Part shown: piece by piece, positions 11,701 through 23,600 of the stretch
Numbering within the stretch: the stretch's first letter is position 1
How the letters are laid out: every line of letters begins with the position of its first letter
Assembly (NCBI GenBank): GCA_009869945.1
Contig: WIXG01000234.1
Location: forward strand, 61,221-125,220
Length of the DNA: 64,000 nucleotides
Source: Mesaphorura yosii
Lineage: Eukaryota > Arthropoda > Collembola > Poduromorpha > Tullbergiidae
Direction: 5' to 3'
Position numbers and translations under genes: made by a program
Notes under the pieces: generated by a model
Databases searched by the model: none
The model's input: the letters and a program-made list of their open reading frames with translations, nothing else
Told to the model about the DNA's origin: nothing

Positions 11701-12118
11701 CATCTGCACAGGAATAACGTGACCAACATTGAAATGGAATCGCTCGCGTTTGCTGCGTTAACTCATCATGCCGGTATCAAAGCCGCTGTTGTGTGCGTGT
11801 CTCTGCTAGATCGCTTGAGAGGTGATCAGGTCAGTTTTCTAATCAATCAAGATGAATGCGTCCAGCTTGCGCTTAAAATCAATGTGCCGTGCACGCCTTT
11901 TGCAGATCTCGGCTCCGAAGGAGGTTCTCAACGAATGGCAGCTACGGCCTCAAAAGTTGGTCGCGAGATTCATCAAGAAGCACATGGGTCTCAAGTGCTT
12001 GAGCCCTGCTCCTTCATTTTCCGATAGCCTGAACGTGGACGATCATTCCAAACTGGTGCGGGTGAAAAGCCCACGCAGAATGCACATGGTGCAGCAGGAG
12101 TCTGTCAGCTACGAGTAG
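8711..12118 (+). CDS. Uridine phosphorylase
   Basis: Cleaves uridine with phosphate to uracil and ribose-1-phosphate in pyrimidine salvage. Exons 8711-8778, 10471-10594, 10916-11077, 11167-11494, 11636-11829 and 11906-12118 give 362 residues, all in frame. Family signatures run throughout: NPHIELMDQDILYH, YVCIGGTPKRM (phosphate-binding loop), YKVGPVLAVSHGMGMPS, FFRIGTCGGIG, GQGRLDGAFCDY, NIEMESLAFAA (nucleoside-binding Met-Glu) and AAVVCVSLLDRLRGDQ. The tail after FIKKHMG (about 45 residues) is longer than in human UPP1. The first exon (MAAVAAMPEG) splices in phase to the conserved core. An alternative is an open frame from 10040 that runs without a stop into the 10471 exon and would add a Ser/Asn-rich N-terminus of about 140 residues. 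UPP1 and UPP2 cannot be told apart here. Confidence 0.93.
10040..10594 (+). CDS. Possible alternative first exon of uridine phosphorylase
   Basis: An ATG at 10040 opens a frame that stays open for 144 codons and enters the conserved catalytic exon at 10471 in the correct frame. The stretch is low complexity: Ser/Asn runs, then an acidic Glu/Asn block, then a basic segment (RESKEKLTRQETRTIV). The bases just before 10471 are pyrimidine-rich and end in CAG, a genuine acceptor, so the frame would have to be read through it or start from another promoter. It may be an isoform-specific N-terminus or chance. Confidence 0.3.
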
Positions 12119-13089
12119 AATCAGTTAACAGGAAGCAGAGTCGGCTAGCAAATAGCAACATTACAAGTAGCCTAGAATAACCTAACACAGCCCTGGCTTG
12201 GCTTGGCTTTTATGCGGAAAAATTGGAATCAAAGTTTAGAATTTGTCTAGCTGCGTAGCAAATAATATTTTAGAGGAAATTGCTTCTTCAAATTGTGTCT
12301 ATCAAATGTGATTATGGCTGTAATGATATGCATTGTGTCTGACACTCGGAAATTGTGTCATGAAAATTGTGTATTGTGTATGCGACTTTCTCCTGGAGTA
12401 CTTTAACTTTGCCGTGCGGCCGGGTTACTCGTCTCTCAGCCCCTGTCGTGAGTATCAATTTACTCTGTTTACCGTCTCTCTCGTTTCAGACTGACATGGC
12501 ATATTGACATGTGTAGAGTGTAAATAATACGAGTATTACTGTGTTCCGATCATTTGTAGCATTTGTACCTCATTGAGTTGTAGCACCACTCCTGTCACCG
12601 AGTGCCAAATTGTAAATGTGATCCTCTGATTTTCCGTTGTGAAATCCGATTCCTCGAAGAGAGTTAGTGGCAAATCACTTGTACATATATTTTAGCGCAG
12701 TGCTGAGTAGCGAAGTAGGATTTTGTTGCTCAATGCTGTCAGGACGATGAGCGAGTACTTGAAAATTGATAATAAGCAGTAGAATCTGAAACGAGAAAGT
12801 TATTCTTGTGTCTATTATGTATAATATGAAATACGTTTTATCTGTCACAGCCGAGAAAATATTTGTATATCAAAGTCTCCATGATTGATTCATATAGAGT
12901 AGATTGTAGCATCATAGCATAGAATAGACAAACTCTAAAATGGGTCATCATTTAATGAATATATCAATCTACTATCAATAATCTGTTCATCCTTGTGGTA
13001 TGTACTCAGATTTGGAGCTTGGGCCTTTATTTCCAGACATCAAACTAACATTGCTCTCTTATTCTTTGCATTAACTAAATTCTATAAAA
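12119..13089. other. Convergent 3' region between UPP and SMYD4-like genes
   Basis: The two flanking genes point towards each other, so this holds both 3'UTRs. It is AT-rich, with no coding stretch or RNA gene recognised. Confidence 0.4.
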
Positions 13090-15286
13090 TCACTGTGAAC
13101 TTTGAGCCATTACGTAAACAACCACTTTCTTAAAAAGATCCTGTGCAATTTGCACCAAATTGAAAGTTGGTTTGAAGTGAGCCCCAAAGAATTGCAGGCA
13201 TGACTTTAGTTTTTCTATCGTGTTCCAATAACTCACGTATTCGTCGACATTCCCATTCTCACTACGGACGTTCTCCAAGAACTTGTTTTCATACTCTTTA
13301 ATCACAGCGTACAACTCGCGCAGCTCAGCCTCGTATTTGTCCAATTGAGCATTCACTTCCAAAATTGTGGCCAAGCAGTTGGTGCAGTTAATTTCATGGC
13401 TTGGCGCTGGCACTTCAGACGCGGATGACGTGCTGCACTTTGAGCATCTTCGTTTCATCAGTGATAAGTCAATCCCTTCGTCCGCACTCGTGATGACTGA
13501 CTCAGGCGACCAGTTGTTACCTGCGCGGCAGGCTTGACAGCCGCACTTGAATTTGAATTTGCGCTCCAGCTCGCACTGCCTCTCGAGTGTCGACCTCGTC
13601 TGGAATTTAGGGCCGTACGTGATGGTAACCTCATCGCCAGCTCGCAGCGGCTGAAGAGCAACGAGACTTGTCACACAGTACCGAGCACTCCGAATGTGAA
13701 TCGCGTTTGGGGAGCACGAGTGATTGGCGAGCGAAATGGTTGGGAACAGCCCAACGGCGAATGTGTTTGAAATCGCAGTCTTTGACGCGGATGACGACGG
13801 AATTCTCAGAATTTCGCTGAAAGACACGGCGTTGCATTTGATGCTTTCTAAATGATGCAAGAGCAGGGACGTAATGAAGTCTCTGAATACTGGCGACTCC
13901 TCTTCGCTGAGGGCGAGGGACGAGAAGAAGGTAGTCAGCTCATTCAGCAAGTTGGAAAGCACAAAGGCCTTGAAAATATTTGAGACAAAATCGTTCAGGG
14001 CGTCGGTCGTCCAAGTTTTCGTAGCGATCGACGCGGACACGGACGGGGCAAATAAATGATAGATTTGGTGATACGACGATTCGTAGACGCCGTTGTGATT
14101 GAAGCCCGATATTGTCTGCGCTGCATCCCCATTTTCAGCTTGTCTGCAGTCTTGCACTGAATTTAAGAATTTCTCGTACAAAGCCTGCGGTCCAGTCCTC
14201 GTTACAATGCGCAGGGACATCAAGTCGCTGTAATGGAGCACCTCGTGCGAATGAAAGTACGGGAATATGAAGTGATCGAATTGGTGTGAGCCAGACATTG
14301 CAGCAGCCAAGCAGCTCTTATCACAGAAGATTGCCTGTCGAAGGATTAATAAATCATTAGTATTAAACCGTATGCGGATTACCGCGTAGAGCATTTTTGT
14401 TAATTGTTTGAGACTTCTTACAAATGTGCAAACTGGGCATGGAATTCCTCCGAGAATTCGTCGATAGCAATTGTGACAGTGTTCGAGGTCCCACTCGAGT
14501 TCTTTGTCCAGGACTGTAACGTACGGTTTGTCGACGCAAATAATTGTGCCGGCATCCACGTCTTTCGTCGTGACCAGTCTGCGTCCGCAGTTGATGTCAA
14601 AATCGATGTTCACAAAATCCTCGACGCATCGAATCCTCGGATGTGGGGAAGTCAACGAGAAAAGGCGCTTCGAAATGCTTGTAGCATTCTCATTGTTGAC
14701 GTGCACGACCTTCTTCAGCGATTTCAAGCACTTCTGCTTCCTCTGCTCAAGCTTCTCGTGCAAATGCATGGGAATTCCGTTCTCGAAAGCCAGATCAATA
14801 TCCTGCACTGCTAAGTTCCACTCATTCATCTGCCCAAACACGGCAGACCGATTGCCAAAGCCTAAACTGAGCTCTTCGGAGCCGGGAGGAGCCCACACAA
14901 TTGCGAGACTGTACGCACGCACCGCCTTTTCCGTGTTGCCGCTTTTGTACTCGAGATTTCCACCCTCGCGAAACCTCGTAGAGAGAATTGAGCATTTCTT
15001 GAAACCTGCAATAAATTCGTACTAGTCAAGAAACAAAATTAGCAAATTCCGATGCACAATACTTACTCTGAGAAATTTTATCACTGATGCTGGACCATTC
15101 GAAGCAGGGCTTGAAGAGCTCAACACGTTCTTCATCTGACGTCGTTTTTGCAATCTGGTCGGTGATGTGCTGGCTGGACTTGAATTTCGAGTCAAGATTT
15201 GCCAAAAAGTTATTCTTCAGACTGGACATGTGCTCCTCGTGCTTGAAGACACCACCAATCCAAATCGTTTCGAAGAGTGCGGACAT
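13090..15286 (-). CDS. SET and MYND domain protein, SMYD4-like
   Basis: Predicted SAM-dependent protein lysine methyltransferase. Exons 15286-15067, 15005-14422 and 14334-13090 give 682 residues (human SMYD4 is about 800). The N-terminus has a TPR-like helical region (FREGGNLEYKSGNTEKAVRAYSLAI, then NRSAVFGQMNEWNLAVQDIDLAF), a SMYD4 trait. A MYND zinc finger follows (CHNCYRR, CPVC, FCDKSC), ending in H-x3-H where the family usually has H-x3-C. The split SET domain has the NHSCSPNA cofactor motif and ITYGP, and the post-SET cluster is CGCQAC. A helical C-terminus follows. The 87-nt intron 14335-14421 is a multiple of three and stop-free, so simple frame reading hides it; it splits the MYND finger. 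The start ATG at 15286 is the first in the open frame, but an upstream exon cannot be excluded. Confidence 0.88.
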
Positions 15287-16354
15287 TCTCCTTGCCTGCC
15301 GCACAGGGTCGAATCAAATGCTGCTGAACCAACTTTAGTCCATCGTTTCGGTACGAGCAATTTATCGGAATGAACGGAAGATTGAGACTGATCTTTGCTT
15401 TTAAATTTGAACGCATCTTCGGAGAAACAACCGAACCACGCAAACTGCAAACGTACGTGAATGCTCAGACAGATGAGCTTTTCGATAACTTAAATTTCTA
15501 TTTATAAACTAACAGTTTGTCCCTCTCTGGCTGTGCTTCAGTAACGCAAAGCATCTCTAAATAGCAAAGCACGCGCGAGATCTGAGACATGGGTTCGACA
15601 TCGACAGATGTCTGCAGTCATTAAACTTCCATTCCGACTGAGATGCCCAGTGTACTAGTTTACACGTTATTCGAGATGTCTGTCGCTAATTGCATCGGGA
15701 CAGTGCCAGAAATATTATTTTTCATAAACGCCCTGCAGTCAGCCAACCGGCTGCTAAGAAAACAAATCATCAAGATTTCGTGAACGGCACACGCCGAAAT
15801 ACCTTTCTGAAAAATGATGAAAGGCTTGCACACGAATCTAATTCGGGATTTCCAACCTCAAATTGTCAAATTCTTTAGATAAACGCGACCTCAGACCAGC
15901 CAAGCAGGAATAAATGCAGCTGCGAGTGGGTAGCAAGTCTCATTTTTCAAAATGGACACCTCATCTTGAGTGCCCCGTGCAAAACTTGTATTCTCCACGC
16001 CACTTCAAGCTACTAATATGAGAGTCGAGAATGTAAATCATAATATTTTGTAATTTTGCAAAACCCAATGTATCAGACTAAAATAAGTCGATTCTGACGC
16101 TGACATGACTTTGACAGGGCAGGTGGTGGGCGAGAACCACTTCAAAACGCCAATCGCATGACTTTATACCCATTTTGTATGTCTCGGCCATACTCAACAT
16201 GAACGTAAGCCTAATTAAACTGCAATTTCGAGTGTGATTAATTTTCTACGCAGTTTGTATGCGTTCACCTTGGCCACAAGTTTCAAGCCAAGTGTCAAGC
16301 CCCACCTGGCTTTTCAAGTGCTCTCGGACTCCGAGTGCTGGTCGTCGCTGCAAA
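15287..16354. other. Intergenic region between SMYD4-like gene and pectate lyase
   Basis: Upstream sequence for both divergent genes. No coding exon is supported; short open frames here are in non-conserved sequence. Confidence 0.35.
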
Positions 16355-16389
16355 TATAAATTGAACCGGCCTGGCTTGTGAACTCAGTC
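16355..16389 (+). promoter_or_regulatory. TATA box and initiator of the pectate lyase gene
   Basis: TATAAA at 16355-16360 is followed by the arthropod-type initiator TCAGTC at 16384-16389. The TATA start to initiator A distance is 31 bases, textbook spacing. The predicted start near 16386 leaves a 5'UTR of about 87 nt before the ATG at 16473. Confidence 0.65.
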
Positions 16390-16472
16390 GTTCCAGAGCG
16401 AGTATTTGCTTTCCAACAAACCTTCCAAAATTCCTCAACAGTAGAGAAACACACGCCTTTTATTTAGCTATC

Positions 16473-17696
16473 ATGCTGAAATTAATCGCTGTCGTAGTTC
16501 TGCTGGCTGTCGCCGGTGTGGTCCACTCACAAGATGGATTTGCCTCACAGAATGGAGGCACAACAGGTTTGATTTATTTCATTGCAATAATTTGAGTGCA
16601 GCTCATTGTGCTTTCGATTAACGCATGCCTTGATAATTAATTGCAGGAGGTGCCGGTGGTCCGACAGTGAATGTTGCTACCCAGGCCGAGCTTGTCGCTG
16701 CTGTAACCGGCAATGATCCACGAATCGTCCGCATCACACGACACATTACTTTGACTGATCTTGTTCGTCCAGGCTCCAACAAGTCTATTCTGGGAGGAAG
16801 TAAGTCACAACTGCAAAACGCCCTTAATAACATGGGTCATTAATTTACGCATCTGTCACATGAATCCAGGCGCTGATGCTGGAGTCTCTGGCTCCGGTTT
16901 CTACATCCGCAGACAGCGTAATGTCATCATTCGTGGTCTTCGCATTTACAAATCCGTTGCTCCCGACGATGGTGTCTCGATCGATGAGTCCACAAACGTC
17001 TGGGTGGACCACAATGACTTTTACTCTGACAAGGACCACGGAAAGGACTACTACGATGGACTTCTTGACGTCAAGCACGCTGCTGACTTCATCACCGTGT
17101 CATGGAACAGATTCCACGACCACTACAAAACCAGCTTGGTTGGACACTCAGACAACAATGGCGCAGAAGACAGGGGACATGTAAGTGGTGCTGACTGAAT
17201 TATCTTTACGAGACCAGGATGGTTTAATTTAATTGGTTGATTTACATATTCGTTAGCTTCGCATCACGTACCACCACAACTACTTCTACAACTGCGAATC
17301 ACGTATGCCGTCTTTAAGATTTGGTACCGCTCACATTTACAACAACATCTACGAGAACATTGACACGTCCACGATCAACAGTCGCGAAAAGGCTGAGGTT
17401 CTTGTTGAGAACAACGTGTTTGTAAGCGTAAGAAGACCAATTATCACCAACCTGGACAGCAAGGAGGACGGTTACGCAGTGGAACGAGGAAATGACTTCG
17501 GGTAAGACCTCACTTCATAATTGGAGTCTTGCACGAAACTAAATGGGAACTTTTCTTTGCTAACTTTAGTGGCGCTGTTCCCGAAATCACACAAGTAGGC
17601 AGCTTCACTCGCCCACCGTACTCCTACAGCTTGGATACCCTCTCCACTATCAGAACTCAAGTCAAAGCCAACTCTGGAGCGACCATCATCTTTTAA
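16473..17696 (+). CDS. Secreted pectate lyase, polysaccharide lyase family 1
   Basis: Predicted to cut de-esterified pectin by calcium-dependent beta-elimination outside the cell, probably in the gut. Exons 16473-16566, 16647-16799, 16870-17180, 17257-17501 and 17570-17696 total 309 residues with all four introns in phase. Residues 1-20 (MLKLIAVVVLLAVAGVVHSQ) form a clean signal peptide. The parallel beta-helix core carries the PL1 signatures VWVDHNDFYSD, YYDGLLDVKHAADFITVSWN, DHYKTSLVGHSD, and SRMPSLRFG, whose RxPxxR pattern holds the catalytic arginine; Asp residues around DHND and YYDG fit calcium binding. No carbohydrate-binding module is seen. The order of motifs resembles bacterial and fungal PL1 enzymes. 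Short GT-AG introns, a TATA/initiator promoter and an AATAAA at 17862-17867 show a settled animal gene rather than contamination. Confidence 0.95.
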
Positions 17697-18165
17697 GATA
17701 CAAATCGACATTCTGCATTCTGTGATGTAAATCTTTTATTGTTGAAATATATCGTTAATTACGCGCATTTCGGAAAACTCAGTCTGTCACGCATTCAAAT
17801 CAGCTCACTCATTCATCACACGTGCAAGAACAAGTGTAATGATAAGGGACAGACACTTCTGAATAAATTGTAACGATAACGCTGTTGTATAACAATGAAC
17901 CCGTCCATCCAGCACGTGCCTCAAGATTCCATGTTCAGTTCAGTTCCCAGTTATTTCATATGGTGTATTTGCATTGCTGGCCATGAATCGTGATACTTGT
18001 TAAATTAGTGGCACAACGGCTCAACCACAACAGCGTGCTTCAACAGATGATTACATCGATGATGAAGTTTCTCAGTATAAATGCAGCTGTTTTCAAGACT
18101 ATGAACTTGAACAGAAACTGTCATTAGTCGGTGAGACTGGAATCTTGAGACAAAATTTATCCTGC

Positions 18166-19376
18166 AGCTTCCATTTTTCTTGTGGTTTGCGCTTGCTTTT
18201 TCCTGGGCTGTCGTCGGTATCCCTCGTGGACCATCGAAAAAAGGTCGAAACCAAAATGTCCTCGTCCGCGCTGGCGAGGATCCGGATCCAAAAATCAAGC
18301 TGAGAAGAGATTTCATGAAGAGGGTACAACAAGCTAATAATTAAGACGTTCGACCTGATATGAGCATATCTGTATCAAGGCATCTGATGAGTTTGAGATT
18401 TAATTTCATGCACTTAATCGGCCTAGGTGATGAAAGACGCCTGGGATGACTACGTTTGCATGCGTTTGCCACGCATGGGGAGACAACGAACTTCGATCCG
18501 TCACACAAACCGAATACACGGCAGACATCTTTGGGACTGCCAAACTGGGCTCGACCATCGTTGACTCGCTGGATACGCTCTACATTATGGAATTGGATGC
18601 TGAGTATGAGCAGGCGCGCGAGTTTGTAGCCACAAACTTGACCTTTGACAATGTGGTAAGTAATTGCAAGCTTAAAATCTCGGCATTCTTCAGCTGTGAC
18701 TGCGGCGATTATAAACGGCTGTGTAATATCGACCAACAGAATGCAAACGTGTCCCTCTTCGAACTCAACATCCGTTTCGTAGGTGGTCTTTTGTCCGCGT
18801 TGGCTCTGACTGGAGATAAAATTTACCAGGAGCGTGCATACGAGCTGGGGCTCAAACTCCTGCCGACATCTGACACACCTACCGGAATCCCTTACGCCTC
18901 TTTTAATTTAATAAGTGGGAACCTCTGAATTCAAACTCCGATTCTGAAAATACTGGTGACCCAGTGTTCCAAAGAAAAAGTCGATCGTGTGCGTCCGGCG
19001 CTTCGTGACGCCGAGAAGCCGAGAGGGCTCTACTGGAATTCAGTGAGCACAGTAGCGGGAGAATTCACACACAGTAAGACCAGAAGATTAATTAAGTTCA
19101 AGATCCCACTTCAGCTAGCAAATAGCAGAATTCTCGAATTGAAGTCTCTGAGCAGAGCATGTGTCCATTGGCGCATTGGGCGACAGCTTTTACGAGTACA
19201 TGCTCAAGGCCTACATTCAATTTGGCGATCTTGAGGCTCGTCAAATGTACGACGACGCCATGGCCACATTTTTTGACGACGGTATGGTCCGTCTGTCCGC
19301 CCAAAATTTTCTGTACATCACAGAGTGGAATGGACTGATTAATCCAATCGTCAAGCACTTGGCGTGCTTCGGTTAG
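18166..19376 (+). pseudogene. Decayed class I alpha-1,2-mannosidase (GH47)
   Basis: Intact relatives trim Man9 N-glycans in the Golgi. Remnants in order: a basic stretch ending RRDFMKR (to about 18323), MKDAWDDYVC, then AWGDNELRSVTQTEYTADIFG, IVDSLDTLYIMELDAEYEQA, FELNIRFVGGLLSALALTG, LLPTSDTPTGIPYASFN, AEKPRGLYW, GALGDSFYEYMLKA and ITEWNGL, ending at HLACFG and a stop. Lesions: the sequence GTTTGC occurs at 18454-18459 and again at 18464-18469 around ATGC, a 10-bp tandem duplication that shifts frame exactly between DDYVC and HAWGD; the family block around the WPWASGG region is missing after FNLISG (about 18920); at least one further shift occurs near 18975; and the whole C-terminal half of the catalytic domain is absent. 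Old introns (for example 18656-18739) still carry splice signals, so this is a degraded copy of a spliced gene, not a retrocopy. Confidence 0.85.
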
Positions 19377-19379
19377 CAT

Positions 19380-20600
19380 GCATGCAATTAACGTAGCGAT
19401 GATTGTTTAACGATAAAATGTTTATGCTGGGAACTTGTTACACCGCACAAACACGGGTGGAACAAAATGAAACCTGCTACATGGCTAGGTACCCACTACA
19501 CTCTTCTGTAATTGCGAATGAAGAGGAGTTGATGGTCAAATACTTTGCTTTCCTCGCAATGATCTCCTCTGACGTGGGTTGACTACTGCCTGCTATATTA
19601 TGTTAGTGTTGAGCAAATTTTGACCGTACTCAATGGCAAATAAATTGCACTCGACTTCATTTCATTGTATAACAGTCACATTTTCGGAATTGATAATCAA
19701 GCCCGTCACATGATGCAGGTTGGACACACGGCAATCACTCTGCTTGACCTGCAAGAACTTCAACAACTTTGGGGGTTCACTTTCGAGTTGATTATGACAT
19801 GGCGATTGTTTGAATAACAAGTTCCATTTCAGTGCATTGAAATTTGAAGTCACGTACAGGTGGGAACTTCATAATTCATTAATCACGACTAATTAAGCCT
19901 CGCCTAAAAGTATGCATCGTTTCTCCTGATTTTAAAAGTTAAAACTTGTTGACAGTTTGGAGTACTGCCACCTCAGTACCGTTGATGAGCATCGAACGAG
20001 ATAAGGCCTTCGACATAACAATTGTAATTTCGTAACTCTTTGCGCACTGAACCAATTTTTTTTACCAATTTAAAAGTGAAGTCAGCTATAAACTATGAAC
20101 CAACGAAATGAGCACTTCTTCGCCTTCCCAACTTCCCACGCAATGGGATGTGATCTGATGAAACTTCTGAAGCTGTATGCGAGCTTTACATGGAATTATT
20201 ACCGAAGATACTCCTTTCAGGAAATTAATTTATTGGCGTCGTCTCAAGTGAAGGCAAAGATGAATCCTGGATTCTCAGCACTTGTCTTGTAATCGGCAAT
20301 CGGTGTTGGTCTTGGTTGGCGGAAATTGACTTGGACATTTTATAAGGTTACTTGTTTACAGTTTGAGCATCACGACCCTGAATTCCTGAGTTCTCCTTCC
20401 AGTTATTCAATTCCCGATTGCTGCTCAAGCCATTATAAAGATACAGAGTGAAAGTCCATTGTGTCAAGAAAGGAGTTATGAGTTCTGACTTCGGTTCAAG
20501 GTAAATCGCAGCAAGTAGCATTCAGCACGGTTAATTCAACATCTCTCAGCATTAACTTCATCTTGCCTGTAAGAGTTTAAGCTAGCATTCCGCCGCCGCG
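19380..20600. other. Intergenic region upstream of the CatSper-like gene
   Basis: No continuation of the mannosidase C-terminus was recognised and no other coding exon is supported. It probably includes the promoter of the gene starting at 20622. Confidence 0.35.
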
Positions 20601-20601
20601 A

Positions 20602-20625
20602 ATGGCGACTTGCGAGTGGAAATGA
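20602..20625 (+). promoter_or_regulatory. Short upstream ORF overlapping the CatSper-like start codon
   Basis: An ATG at 20602 opens a seven-codon reading frame whose TGA stop overlaps the main ATG as ATGA (20622-20625). This termination-reinitiation layout could lower or condition translation of the long protein. It matters only if the transcript starts upstream of 20602. Confidence 0.3.
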
Positions 20626-23600
20626 AGACTAATATTGTCACCTTCTCCATCACATGCCTTTTCCTGGTGCATTCTACATTTACAGTTGCAGCGGCATCAA
20701 ACGCGACAAACGTCACAAATTTGACAGCCCCACAGAATGCGAGTTTAAGCGCACGTGTATCAACGCCAAACAGTTGTCCAGTTTACACTTATGACTGCTA
20801 CTATCCATTGGAACCAGCTGCGACCCGACCACGGTAAGTGCAGCCACCAACAGAATGACGAGCCGTTTAAATTTTAATGCCACCATTTTGGGCAGATCCA
20901 AACATGTGGACATCAACAAATTTGGCGAGTGTTACTGGTCCATTCACTTTTCATCGACACGCCAACCCACTGATATAAAATCCACATACTTCAATGAAAA
21001 TGCTGCCTTCGACTTCAAGGACCAAATCGAAGATCCGAATCCGTACACGATAGAGCTGCATCGCCCGGTCAAACACGACTCTGCTGAAGGCTACTACGTA
21101 TTTCCCTACTTCCTCATAATTCGCCCGCATTGTGATGACGGCCAGTACGGGTTCAAAGTGTACGATTTCATTCTGCAAAACAATTTTCCGTCCGTGAGGC
21201 TGTTCTACACACCAGCTTCGTCGAGAGACGTGTACAGAAACACGGTTCGGATGACTTTCAAAGGTGCACTCATCGACTTAAACGAGGCGGCTGACAAGCA
21301 CCACATCATCATCGAAGAGAACCCAGCGAAGGTGCAGCATGGAGGAGACAAACGGTTTTGTCACCGTGAAATCTGTTACCCTGCCTTCGCAATCCCTCAG
21401 CCCTTCCTCAATTTCGCTCAGTTTTCAGTGCACATCAATGCTCAGGGGCTGTTTCAGGAGCTTCAGGAAAATGTGTATGTGACACCATTTCATTCGAGAA
21501 AGAGTGAAGGAATTGGAGTACTGGAGATTGCGAGACCATTTACAAGCAACGCGTACTACAGCGGAACACCTGGAGCGACCAATAGCAGTGATCCCGCAGA
21601 TGTAATGATCACAACCGAAGTGGACGCTGGTTTCTTCTTTCCTCCTCAGCTCGAAAGAATAACTGACAAGGAGGATCCGACACTCCGGCTTGCAATGGAA
21701 GACTTGACTAACAATCAATCAGTAACGCCAGACCTGAAAGAATACGTCAAACATTTCCAGCATTTTCCTCTGGTAAGCTGGCCAATTAAATAGCAAAGAG
21801 ATTAGAAATCTCGGATGTGGTTTGGATTATGAATTCAATGCAAATTTCACATTCATTTCTTCAGGACTTGGATGACTTCTTTGAGCCACAGTATACATCC
21901 CTGTCCGCATCAGGTAAATAACTCGGTGCACATTTACTCAAAGCGCATGTGTTGATAAATAAAATGCAAATTTTCTCAACAGTGATTGCAATAACTGGAT
22001 TTTACCGACCCGACCTGGTCATCATGGGCGATCCAGACATGAAGAAGTTTGAACTATTTCAGTGGAGTTTCAATCAAGGAGATAACGGGACAATATTCGA
22101 TGATAAGGCAAGATGTCTGGCGGACACTGTAAAGTTCACACCTGCAGGTCAATCTGAGACGTTCACACTATCGAAGCCAATGTGCGCTCGAGGCGATCGG
22201 GATGAGCACATCTTCAATACTCCAGAGAATAAACTGCGTTACTACTTCAGACGTCGGTACGCACCGATGAATTACACGGATGTCAAGAACACTCACGCCA
22301 TTTTTGAAATCATATCGTTTCATGATCGTTTGCTCATCGTGACAACTTCCGGCCTGGTTTCATTTTACGGAAATACAAACGCAACCGTGAACGAAGATCG
22401 AGTGCTCAAGGCGTTTCCTTCCGAAAAACTGCATGGCTGCTTCAAGTTTGTAAGAATCTTCAAACGCGCACTGCAGCTCTTCGACCCGATCGTGGCAGTA
22501 ACGCACAATTACGAGGTTAGTGTAAATGGAAAGAGAGAACGGATAAATCAAGCCGTTTACTATGGGCGAGTGTATAGAACAGATCAAGGGATTGTGTGGA
22601 CCAAAATTGACAAAAATGAGTACGGAACGTCACACGTCCATGTGAGTCATTATTCTGTTGAGAAGCAATTAGAAGATATCAATTGTTTCATTTTTATTTT
22701 TTACTCTTAGCAAACGCAAGCAGTTCCGGCGCTGGGCATCGCAGGTTAGTAAAATTCATATTGTCCATGCACATTTCACGCAGCAAATCGTAGTAATTGA
22801 CCGTATCTGTCTTCAGCGAGGACGGAAGACACTTCGGAGGCCTTGAAGATCTGCAACATCGTGAAGAGAAAGCACCTCGACCTTGCATTCACTGAACCTG
22901 ATAAACACATCAAATTTCAATGGATGTCTTTCCCTCATCTGCATCAGTGCACCATCATTGATGGCTCGCCCATTCCAACGCGACCGAACGTTATTCAACT
23001 TCTTCTCAAAATGTCCTTCACCTACTTTAGAAGCGGAATCTGTGACCTCGGACAACCAAATTGCACTCCTTTCAATCTGACGGACTGCATAATGCACAAT
23101 CAAACGAGATCGCACTGCAATTACAACGTTCAGAATATTATTTTGTACGTGCTGGCAGAGCACGTTGTGCTCAAAGTTGTCGAGAGAGAAGACCCGTGGA
23201 TCATTACCAGTATTATTCCAAGGGTCCCTTGCGTAATTTCCCACTTCGAAAGCATACGAACGCTGCTCCTGTTCGATGCGAAGTCATACTTCAGGACAAA
23301 TAAGGAGAGGTCGAAACGCCAAAGCTGTTTCGAAGAATTCTCAGTTCATTTTGAAGACAGTGTCGACATTGACAGGATGACGTACACGAGACAAGTCACG
23401 AACCACATGTTTCTTTATGGCAAGAGTTTCCTGCATAGCTCAGACTCGGGAAAGTCGTTTGTCTTCGGCAGAAGGTTCCCTCCGAATTTGCCTCCCTGTG
23501 ACGACTCTTCGACAACGGGCACATGTCACAACGCAATGAGCAGTTATCTAACCAGCGTTGGACCGGGCGCATTAGCCGAGCGATACAAAGCCATTCAATC

